Shown here piece after piece: positions 1 through 10,600 of a DNA stretch of 64,000 nucleotides. The stretch comes from Azolla caroliniana. Taxonomy: Eukaryota > Polypodiophyta. Where the stretch lies: contig JBHGNT010000001.1 in assembly GCA_043228905.1 (NCBI GenBank), forward strand, positions 31,806,001-31,870,000, read 5' to 3'. The notes below the pieces were generated by a model. The model was given only the letters and a program-made list of their open reading frames with translations. It made no database searches and was not told where the DNA came from. Numbering within the stretch: the first letter of the stretch is position 1; every line of letters starts with the position of its first letter. The position numbers were made by a program, and so were the translations under genes.

Positions 1-2
1 GC

Positions 3-1115
3 ATCAGCATCAACACCATCATTCTTACATATATTGGCATCACTGGGGTCATGGTTTGGTGACTTCGGAATTATCATTCTCCCCTGATATAAAAGGGCAT
101 TTTGATGGAACGATGTATCCTGCGAAACTGGTAGTATATCAACATTGGCGCTTTCATCACAGCACAATATATGGAGAGGGCCCTCTTTATATGAGCCAAT
201 CTCTTCACATTCAACTAAACCATTTGCAGAGAAGTTTTTGGGATTCTCCTGCTTGCGATGATGACGATGGCAATGTGGATGAGCAGCATTCCTATGCAAT
301 TTACCTTTTTCAGAGCTAGTACAAGGCTCTATACAAAACAGCTCTGCAAACATAGTAGAATAAAACTGAATGGCTGCAGTATTTTCATGGTCATTATCAT
401 CCTCTTTATTACGAGATAAATCCTGATAACACCCATTCCTTGAGCTTCCAGTTAGTTCTTCTACTTCACGATACCTTATATTTTCAGAATTAGATGCAGT
501 ATTGATTGTGATATCGACACCTTGATTAGGTTTCACGCATGACAGCAATTGTTGTTCTGCATTGTCATTAATTATGATTCTGTTCCCGTAAATTGCAGGA
601 ACTGTTCTGTTCCTTCCAGCATCGATATTATTACCCCTGTTTTCACCCTGTTTTTCCTCTTTCTCTTTCTCTTTCTCTTTCTCTTTCTCTTTTTCTCTCT
701 CTTTCTCTTCCTCTTCTTTCTCTTCTTCTTCCTCGGGTTGATTGCACCCTAAGAACCTCTCGATCCCAAGTTCTGGTTGATCTACAAGAACACTAGGAAA
801 ACCTTTTGCCGTGCGAAGCTTGTTAAGCCAGTTCACACCATACCCTGTTTCGCCCTTCTTTGAAGACGAAGAAGAAGAAGAAGAAAGAGTACTAGTATTG
901 TTGCTGTATATCAATGTGTCAAGGTCTCCGTTAGCGCCTCCGAGATATACGTTTTGACTGTTCCTGCTCTGTTTCTGCCTTGGAACGAATAATTTGCTCT
1001 CCGAGTTTACTGCAGTGACTCTTAATATATCTGAGCTTCTTCCATTGATGTTGTTAATGTTGGTATTGATATTATTAATATCGAGCTGTGTCGGAGGTTG
1101 TTTACGGATTCTCAT
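3..1115 (-). CDS. Unrecognised plant protein, N-terminal part (3' end outside window)
   Basis: Read on the minus strand, the frame starting at the ATG at 1115 stays open for 371 codons to the left edge, which is far longer than chance allows. The protein begins MRIRKQPPTQLD. It has a Ser run near residue 80 and then a conserved-looking block around residues 90-120 (GVNWLNKLRTAKGFPS). A strongly charged stretch follows (poly-Glu, then Arg and alternating Lys-Glu) at about residues 130-152, encoded by the CTTTCT simple repeat at 657-725. The rest is Asn/Ser/His-rich and probably disordered. No known domain is recognised. The ATG is the first in this frame after a telo-box-containing, GA/CT-rich leader. 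The stop codon lies outside the window, so the length is unknown. Introns cannot be excluded, but none is needed. Confidence 0.7.
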   Translation of the reverse strand, partial: MRIRKQPPTQLDINNINTNINNINGRSSDILRVTAVNSESKLFVPRQKQSRNSQNVYLGGANGDLDTLIYSNNTSTLSSSSSSSSKKGETGYGVNWLNKLRTAKGFPSVLVDQPELGIERFLGCNQPEEEEEKEEEEKEREKEKEKEKEKEKEEKQGENRGNNIDAGRNRTVPAIYGNRIIINDNAEQQLLSCVKPNQGVDITINTASNSENIRYREVEELTGSSRNGCYQDLSRNKEDDNDHENTAAIQFYSTMFAELFCIEPCTSSEKGKLHRNAAHPHCHRHHRKQENPKNFSANGLVECEEIGSYKEGPLHILCCDESANVDILPVSQDTSFHQNALLYQGRMIIPKSPNHDPSDANICKNDGVDAD

Positions 1116-1150
1116 AGTGGCGAATAATATAAGATAAGGCAGTGCCTCAG

Positions 1151-1172
1151 AAACCCTAACCCTAACCCTAAT
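1151..1172 (-). promoter_or_regulatory. Triple telo-box in the leader or promoter of the left-edge gene
   Basis: Three consecutive CCCTAA units preceded by AAA lie about 36-57 bases upstream of the minus-strand ATG at 1115. AAACCCTAA telo-boxes are established promoter and 5'-leader elements of plant growth-related genes. The position suggests this role here rather than a telomere remnant. Confidence 0.55.
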
Positions 1173-1215
1173 TCTTGACGAAGGAGGTGCAGAGCAAACT
1201 CCATAAAAGCTTGTT

Positions 1216-1348
1216 CAAAGCATGGATAGTATCGATGGATGTGAAGGAGAAGGAGAAGGAGAAGGAGGGGGAAGGGGAGAAGGAAAGAAGGAAAGAAGGA
1301 GAACAGAGGATATGTGGGTGATATACAGAAGCTGCAGGAAAATCAAGC

Positions 1349-1390
<42 letters not shown>

Positions 1391-1720
1391 TTATATACAT
1401 GTATGTGTATGTATGTATGGTGGGCAGAGAGAGAGAGAGAGGACTCGGGAGGAGTTATTTATTGAGTAAAAAGAGTGTATGTAGTAGGAAGAGATGGATG
1501 GAACAACAATACAGTAACCCACATACATACATGCATGCATTCATACATACACGGAAGAGACGGATGGAGCAACAATACAACCCACATACATGCATGCATG
1601 CATGCATACGCATATATATACGCTCGTGTCGATATATATACATGCATGTATGAACGTAAACACGTATATACATACATACATACATACAGAATATGTTCCT
1701 ATGTTCCTATGTTCCTCCTC
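1216..1720. repeat. Microsatellite cluster: GA, ACAT/GCAT and CCTATGTT tracts
   Basis: Purine-rich GGAGAA repeats (1228-1300) and (GA)n tracts (1358-1386, 1426-1441) are followed by CATA/TGCA tetranucleotide repeats (1520-1690). An imperfect duplication of a unit of about 66 bases, starting GATGGATGGA and GACGGATGGA, begins near 1493 and 1559. Three CCTATGTT-type units lie at 1691-1719. The GA tract probably belongs to the leader or promoter of the left-edge gene. Confidence 0.8.
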
Positions 1721-1829
1721 CTCTGGGTTGTGTGTGTGTGTGTGCCTTTGCTTTAGCTGGCCATCCACCATTGATCGACTCATGAACCACTCACGTTTGT
1801 CTTCACTGTATCCGCTTCTCTGCTTCCGG

Positions 1830-2420
1830 TCCATCTTTGATTCCTACGTCCCATGTGTCCTGTGTCCTTTGCTTCGTGTGTTTTTTTTTTCCTATCACAG
1901 TAGCTTATGTTTGTGCGTGCATCCACAATCGACTTTTTTGCGATCGTGGCTCATATGTCCCTACATGTACGTGTTCCTCGTCTTTGACACGGTACCTATG
2001 TTTGTGCATTTGCATCTATGTTTGCGGATCATGCTTCATGCGTCTTACCTTGTATGTGTTTCTCGTCCCTCTCATGGTAACTTACGTTTGTGGATTGTGC
2101 TTCATGCGTCTTACCTTGTATGTGTTTCTCATCCCTCTCATGGTAACTTACGTTTGTGTGTGTGCATCTCCTTCTACGTTTGTCTCCGCATTTGTGACCC
2201 ATGTTCCATGTGTGCCCCTTGTATTTGTTTATTGTTCTTGTCGTTGTACCTACATTTTGTTTCACATGTCCTTGTTTGCATGACTTGTGATCGAAATCAT
2301 CGATGCATCTCCCACAAAAGCTATTGTGTTTGCACATGTGTGTTCCTGTTTGCATGTGTAATTGCATTCGTGGCTCATTGTCTTTTTCATGAACCTATGT
2401 TTGTGTCGTGTGGTTTCTCT
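1830..2420. repeat. Degenerate ATGTTTGTG-rich minisatellite with a 66-bp tandem duplication
   Basis: The motif TATGTTTGTG and close variants recurs across the stretch. Within it, 2033-2098 is repeated nearly base for base at 2099-2164 (period 66; the shared core begins CTTCATGCGTCTTACC). Long open frames across this stretch are by-products of the repeat, not genes. Confidence 0.7.
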
Positions 2421-4328
2421 CTAAATGGCATGACTCCATATGTTGGGAAGGGACGCCATATGTTGCATCTGCCTCATATGTTTCATGTTTATTTATTTGT
2501 ATGATTTGTGCATGAAATCACACATTGCAAGTCCTTCAAACAAAGCCTTGTCAATACAACATAACATGTATCTTTTGGGTGCAAATGTTTTTGTTTGTTT
2601 GTTTTTCTATAACATCCATTATTATGGCAAAACGAAACAAAATGTTGAATGTTTAAGGAAAAAGGAACATCTCGATTATAGTCTATGTTTTCTTAATTTA
2701 AAAAAGAAAGATGCATCGTAGTATATTACTTCAAAAGTTTGTACATAGAGAAAAGAAAAGGAGACATTTCATCTCACTTCTTATTGTAAGATACAAAAGC
2801 TAGCATAAGCATCTGATCAAACAAATGATGTCATATACAAAACAAGTAGAACAATACTATTAGCTATGCAACATAAAAGAAAGGCATACTTCCACTTCAG
2901 ACCAACAATTGTATCTGAAAATAAGTGAAGTCCTTGCCATCGGTTCTTAAGTGAAGTGAATGTCATTATTTGTATGCCAATCTAGAATATCGGCCAAAAA
3001 ATCTATAAAAAATCTATATTTATTTGTGTGTAGCAACATGCACCTACATTGTTTTCATGTCGCAACATCCAATTTAGCAACAAGAGTGTGTATTATGACA
3101 TTTATAACATTTATTTCCGTTTAATAGATAAGATCTTTAAAATACATATAAAATATGATACTAGTTAAGTTTGTTTCCTACTCAACAACGATCATGACCA
3201 ACAAGGTTCAACCAAAGTAGGAGACAATACTTGTAATGGCGCTAAGATTATGTCATTTAGGGACAAAAGCAATAGTGCATATCAGCAAATAACTCATAGG
3301 ACACACTTTCCATCATTCTTATCCTTGTTGCTTATACTGCGCTTATTCATTGCACCTACATTTCTTCTTACTTATTGTGTGCCTTTAACCCCAATTTTTC
3401 GCAAGACTCATTCCTTCATTATAGACAGTAGTTTAGTCCAACCGAGTCCCATTCGAGAGATTATATATAATGCATTAAACTTTTCTAAATGATCCTTTGA
3501 CCTTGCAATTTGCAAAATTGGCAAGGTGTAAATGCTCTTTGACATTTCACACTCTCATTCACATACCACATACAATATTCCCTCTTGTCGACATTAGAGC
3601 AAAGAATTAGTGTGGGGTAGTTCTATGCAAAATCACTGTCGTGCATTGAGGCACATCTGTTAATCTTTGTGATCAATGGCCAAATAGATCTTGAGCATTT
3701 TAACAAGGTTGTGTCTTGCTTAAGAACATGCAAAGAAAGTGGACACAATATCTAACTTGGTCGACCACCTTTTGTCGGTCTTTTTGAATTCATGACCTGC
3801 TCTAATCAAAAGTCCACATGCACATAATGGCCCATCAAAATCACATTTTGAAATGAATCACCCGAACCCAATCCGAAGCTCAAGCAAATCTTAACACGGT
3901 GCAAATTGACTTAATTTCGGAAATCTGTTTAGGCTTAATGATTTTGATAGAATAGATGACATTTTTCGACGTCACTTACAAGGACAGAGTTAGCCCATGA
4001 ATGAATGTATTGGGCAAGCATGGGGCCGGCCGACTATGCATCTGGGATTGAATGGATGTATAGATGGATGGAGGTACATGCATCATTACTCTAACGAGGT
4101 TTAAAAAATAAAAAAATCTAGCAAAAAGAGCTCCCAATGAGGGTATACCCCTAGAGTTTCCTAAATTAGAAGAATACCCCTCTCTCTCAGAGGCATTAGC
4201 AGAGAAATATTTGATACCACGTATCAGTAGTACTAAGTAGTAATAGTAGAGTCCCAAGACCACCCTCCCAACGGCCCCCCCTTCAGTGTTTCATCAAGAA
4301 ACACACACTCACTCACTCACACACACAC
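2421..4328. other. Intergenic, no gene seen
   Basis: AT-rich sequence without convincing coding potential on either strand. Towards its right end are ACTC/CAC runs (4305-4328) that belong to the promoter or leader of the following gene. Confidence 0.6.
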
Positions 4329-4351
4329 CTCTCTCTCTCTCTCTCTCTCTG
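4329..4351 (+). promoter_or_regulatory. (CT)n pyrimidine patch in the promoter or leader of the Sfi1-like gene
   Basis: About eleven CT units lie roughly 255 bases upstream of the ATG at 4607. CT/Y-patches near the transcription start are common in plant genes. A T-rich stretch ending in TTTTTTAG at 4579 could be the acceptor of a 5'UTR intron. Confidence 0.4.
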
Positions 4352-4606
4352 TGCAGAGCAAATGTTCATAGCAAAGAACAGAACAGAGCAGAAACAGGGT
4401 GGGTGCGGGGGGGAGTTATATGCATAAGATAACCAGATTAACTCAGTCTATGTATTGAGATATAAAGGAGAAGAACATCAACGAGAAGAACAAGAGGAAG
4501 AAGAATCTGGGTTTCCTACATACGCCATCCCCATTCATAAAATCAGCCAATTTATTTTATTTTATTTTTTATTTTTTAGCTTCCTCCTCGGGTAATTTTC
4601 TGTTAC

Positions 4607-7600
4607 ATGGATGTGAATCCTTATAGCGAGGTTAATCACAAGAACAGCAGCAGCAACAACAATGGCAGTATAAAGGTGCGAGGCCCCCCAATACCGAACC
4701 TTCAACGTTGGCCGACAGATTGGATGCATCGCCACCGCCTGGTGTTCAATCATGACTCTCCGCTCCCCACCCATGCCAATGCCATATCCGGGAAAACCCT
4801 AATTTCTCCAACGATGACACCATCCATATCCTCTGTTTCTACAACATCAGCCCCTTATAATAACACAACGAGACCAGCTCATGCTGGCCAATATAACATT
4901 GGCCCTATTAACAATAACCACACAAGGTCATCTTCGGTTCCTCGAGGGGCGTCCAATTCATCAGGCCCTGGTATGAGTCTCGGAGGGGGTTCAAACCGAT
5001 TACATCCACGACCTGCATATTCTCCTTCTAGAATTCGGTTTCAGAATCATCCTCATCACCATCAAAATCACATTAATACTAAAAGTGCTCAGCCTTCGCC
5101 CCGACGCATGTCATGCCACCCTGGACCGACCCCTTCTCCAGATCATCTTCTTCTTGCCGACCGAGCTGAGCGGAAACGCACCCTCCATGATACCACTTAT
5201 CGCACTTACAAGGCTTTACCTAGAAGCAATCGACCTTTCAGTCTTCAAGGTTTGTTACAAATTCCATTTTTTGATGAATTATAAGCTGTGATTGCCTATT
5301 AATTAGCTTTTGTATTTCGTGATCATGCCATGATTGAGTTATTATTGAGTGTTGCTCCTGGCCACTGTTCATGATGCGATGATTTGTGTATCACCTGTAT
5401 TTCTAGTATTATTATATCATTGTGATTGGGTCTGCATTTAATGTGCATTAGTGCATGTAATCACGCTGCAAGGTTTGTAATTAGTTGGTACAATATCATG
5501 ATGCTGCATGATTTGCTTTCTACAAATCCATCTTCCAACATCATTTCCTCAGGATATAAATGCACTTAACTATGCTCCTTTTGATGGGGACACAAGGTAT
5601 CAATATGATGATTATTTGCTTTGTTTAATGTTCTTTACCGCTCTTAATGATGCTGCATTTGATGTGTGCACAAGGCTTGCAATGTAACATAGTAATTATT
5701 TGCATAGGGTTATAATATATTGTGATGCCATAATTTTCTTATTGGATATCTGGGACTTGCCTTGCCTTTCTTCATAAAATACTTGTGAAGCATTGCCCTC
5801 GACTTAACTATCTGTTGTACAACTACTGTCATTTGACGCAGATTTTGCCTTGTTGCGGGAGATCTTTGCTCACGCAGAAAATCTAACTCATGCAGAAGGA
5901 GCAGAGGTATGTTATAATATGATCATCATTAAACTTATTCATGGAAGCTAACGAGGACATTGTCATCATATTCAGTTTGATTATAGCAGCGCTGAAACAG
6001 CTACTGTATCATATTATCATTATTACGTGGCCGAAAAATTAAAACAATTAATAAGAAATGTACAATAGGAACCCTCGAACCTTGATAATTTATTCTCACA
6101 AAAAAATATACTTTTTTTTTGGAATTTCTTCTTTTTTCGTAATCAAAATATGCTTGCTTATAACATCTCTTCATACTTTGAAGTTACAGATCAGATTGAT
6201 GGATGTTTTGAAAGCCTATGATGTTGTTCTTCATAAACATGGGATGGTACAATTTGTTTTACACCTTGATGTATTCTGCTGTATCTCAAAAGTCAATGGA
6301 GTCATTATGATTACAATGGGAAAAAATAATCTAGTTTCTGCTTTCAGGACCCTGCTGAAGACACATTCTACTACAGGATGCTTCTGAAGTTGAGTCTAGG
6401 GTCTGAGAAAGATTGGTGGAAAAAACTCAACCAGGAAATTGTAGTAAGTGCGTCTCATTTTTGCAAATTTGATTCCATATGTCAATACTATTTGTAATAA
6501 GATAAGTTTTCATTATGGATACTAGAAATATGAGGCTTAATTTGTGGGTTTGAGTTTCAGAAAAATGATATCCTTTTGAAAGTGCTATCTTTTCGGAATC
6601 ATAAACTTCTTTTGTACTACTGGCTTCAATGGCGATGCCATCAAGAAAAGGGAATACATCAAGATAAAAGTGTGAGAAAAGGTCAGTTTCTCAATGGGCA
6701 AAACAACAGGTCATGTTATATGGGACAAACTGCATCACAGAGTGATGTTGACAAACCTGCATTCTCAACATTGCAAGAACAGAAATATAAAAATGATAGC
6801 CGTGCTTCTATTAAAAGCCTATCTTATGCCAGTAGTGAAATGCCAATAAAAGTGAGTATACGTAGTTTTCTCTAAGTTAGTGTTCAAAACTGATAAGTCA
6901 TGGAAAGTGCTCTAACTTTTGCTATGGTTCTAGGATACCCTTCTTGTCATGGATTTGATAGACTTACCTATTGGTAAAGATCTGAAACATTTTAGTGGAT
7001 ATGATCTCATGGGTGTTGTTGCAGCATTCCAATCATGGCAGAGGTGAGATTCCAGTTTTGTTAATCTTCTATACAAAGTTGCGTGGGTTAGACTCATATA
7101 TAGATATAATAATGTCATATAGGATTGCCAATATATACATGCATTTCCATGTCTTTTATTTCTAAGGTTGCAATACTATTTCATCAAGGTTATTGCGGCA
7201 GAGAAAGCGAAAACAATGTATGAGGGAGAAAAGTGATCTGCAATGGTGAGCTGCCTATATGCTTTGATGATATTTACATATCCTCGATCTCCTGAAAAGT
7301 TTTATCATGGTGCCATTTATAGATGGCAACCATTCAGCCAAAACACGCTTAAGATTTTCCTAGGTTTGAGATTATACAATAAAATTATTTCTCCATGTAA
7401 TAATAGTAACAAACAGCTGTAATGTTAGATTCTGTCACTCAAGAGTGTTATTCAAGAATTATGACTTCCATTTTCCAGGAAGGGTGCAGTTTGTTTTAAC
7501 GATAAGAATGTTCTCGGAAGAACATTGAAATTTTGGCAACATATTGTTCCTACCAGAATGATGCAAGCAAAAACTTGGCATCACAAGTATGTGAATTTTT

Positions 7601-10600
7601 TCTGTACTAGCTTGTATCTGAATCAGTATGAAAATGGTTAGTTTTTGTGTTGAACTGTTTTTCATCATCTGGAGGTGAGTACTAACTGTTAAAGTTTTTG
7701 AGGTATCACAACAGTTTTTGTTCCGATTTTTTTATTATTTATCTATATTTGGAAGCTTCTAACTCCTCACTCCCAATTGTTCCAAGTGTACAGTTTTCTC
7801 CAGCGAAAAGGCTTTGGAGTATGGAGTAATTATTGTAACCTCATGAGAGAAGTATGTGAATCTGGGCAAGCTTTCTATGAGAAAAGACTGCTGTTTTTAA
7901 TGTTATCTGAATGGAAGAAGTATGCTTCATATTTGAAGGTGAAGCTCCTCTTTTGTTAGGGAACTTCATGTCAGTTTCTTATTTTTCATGGAATCTGATC
8001 TGCATATTTTGTAGTTCATATCATAATGTCAGTCAATCTTTTGATGGATTTATGCAAGATGGGTAATGCACCTCTTATTTGAAGAATTATGAATTACCAT
8101 ATCAGATAGAGAGTGGACAAAACTGGAAGACAAAATATCACTATGAATTTGTAATGATGAATTTCCTTAAGCTATCACTATGTAGGAATACTGAAATAGG
8201 CAGACAAACTGGGTGAAATATTGCATTAAAAACGTTCACAAATGAAGCTGAAATAATATTAAAAAGCACAAGAACTGACTTCAAATAGCTTTTCAATCTA
8301 GACTTCTCAAACCAATAGATATTTGAGGTTGATATTTTAAATTGATTTCCTGGATTTTTATAAAAGATTTCAATGGCATGTTTTGGCTAGACTCTTTACG
8401 AAGACTCATGCAAGAGACGTATTCTGTTGGGATGGAGACAGATTGTTGAGTCTCAAAAGCAGGCTGTCCAAATTGTAATTTTTTATCATCAAACTTTAGT
8501 GTCTTCTCGATTTTGATTGTTTCAGAGGTATATGAAGCATGTGTATGGAAATCTGGATTGATATCTTCTTGTGGCAGATGGATAACAGGCCAATTTCTAT
8601 ATGCAGAAATTTTTTGTTGTTATGGAGATCAAGGTTTGTGATCTTGAGTCATGGATAAGAATGTATTGAAAATTAATTCTAGATCCTCTGATTAGAAAAC
8701 TTTTTCCTGAATAATTTCAGGTTGGCCAGCAAAGTCCAACATAAGGCAGTCCTTTTGCAATGCCAGAAATTTCACAAGATGAATATTTTGACTTTTGTCT
8801 TCAAAGGCAACACTTACTGTCCCTGTTATGTTTGATTTTTTATCATCAAATTAGTGGTTATAAAAATGAAAAATTATAAATATTGCGCTTTAAAATCACT
8901 AATACTAGGCGTTCTGATTGTTTTTAATGTATCTTGGGATCTACAAAACTTGGTAATGACACTTATTGAACAACAACATGTAAAATATGTTAACATCTTT
9001 TTGTGATCTTTAGTGACGTGCATCTGAATGTAACATATCTTATAGAAATAGAACTCTCAATGTAAAAACATTCATTGCCCACCTCTCTTCCAATTTTTGG
9101 ATCAGAGACCTACCTATATCACAGGGACAAAATAAAAAATGTCCCATGAAGATTTCCCTAAGATTTCAATATGTCACAAATTGACAAAATGCCATCTGCG
9201 TTGTGAATGCCTATATAAAAATAAATTTCTACATCAGTGAGGATTGTTAATTCTAGAGAAAATTCAATACGTGCCAATAAACAGACCACAAGGATTTTGT
9301 ATGACATTAGATAGAAAAAAACAAACTGATCAGAATATATTGATTGAATCCATTAATCACAAAGATACTTTTCTGGCAGGATGGTGTGGAATTTATTACA
9401 AGAGAGCGTTCTGCCATAAACAAATTGCAATTTGTCACAACAGGAGATCTCAACAATATCAGAAAGTGGTGATACAGAAGTGGAGGGTAATTAACTTAAT
9501 TTTTTATTATATAATATCCTTTTCATTGTTTATACTTAATATGATTGACCAAAAAACTGTGAATGCATGTTTAGACATCTTATCTGCCAATCGACAAGTG
9601 TCTACCTTGAACATTATGATTTCTATCCACAGGAATGGATGCAGGAAAAACATTCTCAACAAGAAGTTCTTTCATGCATAATCTCATGGCGGGTTCGCTT
9701 TTTGCTGAAGAAAACATTCAACTGTTGGTTAAAATACTTCAGAAACAAGATTTTTCCAAAAAGCAGATGTACAGAATTGTATTACTATAAGAAAAGGAGG
9801 TATATAAAATCTACATGATTCTGCAGCTAGTATTAATGGTTGTAAAACAATAAGGACTATCTCAAAAACTATCAATGTCATATTAGGGTCTTGTTGAATA
9901 TCCTTAAAGTATGGGAGAGGAGATCAAGGGCACAAAAACATTTTCAGGATTGCTTGTGGAGATCAATTGAATTTTATGCAACAAAATTATGCCAGAAGTA
10001 TGAAAATTCTATATGCTACAAAATATTTTAAACTTCAATTCCAAAACTCAATTAGTTTTAGTTCACTTTGAGCAAGTCCTGGATTGCAGGTCTATGAATG
10101 GATGGGCTTCCTGGCATATGAATAAAAGACATAAACACAACTGTGAGATAGCCATGTAAGGTCTCAAATGGAAATTGTTTATCATTTATTCTTTCTTTTA
10201 AGTTTTTTTAAACTTATTTTTGGCATAATTAGCAGAGTAGAGATGATATTTACAAGGCAATGCAAACAAATACTTCTCCACTGGAAGGAGGTTGCAAGCT
10301 TGAAGAAACAAGAAGAAAAGGTGGAAATTACTTACTTCATGCTTACAAGGTGACCCTGGTCATTTGGAAAAATATGATAAGCCACAAAGTTTTAGGAATA
10401 CCACTGGGTTTGGTAGTGTCATTGCCCTCGTAATTTCTAGTATGGCAATGAGTAGACAATCGGTTATTAACATAATTAGGTTGTCACTGTTTTTCCATGT
10501 GAACACTGAAGCTAGGAACAATAGAGGTTTGAAAAATATTGACATATGCTTTATGAATAACGTCATCCTTCATGAAAAAAGTCAGATGATCAAACTGATA

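Noticed and set aside
549-796. Plus-strand Leu/Phe/Ser-rich frames
   Set aside because: They are antisense shadows of the Lys-Glu-coding microsatellite in the minus-strand gene.
1590-2504. 304-codon plus-strand open frame
   Set aside because: It runs through ACAT microsatellites and a 66-bp tandem repeat. The protein is Cys/His/Leu low-complexity, and overlapping frames are open as well.
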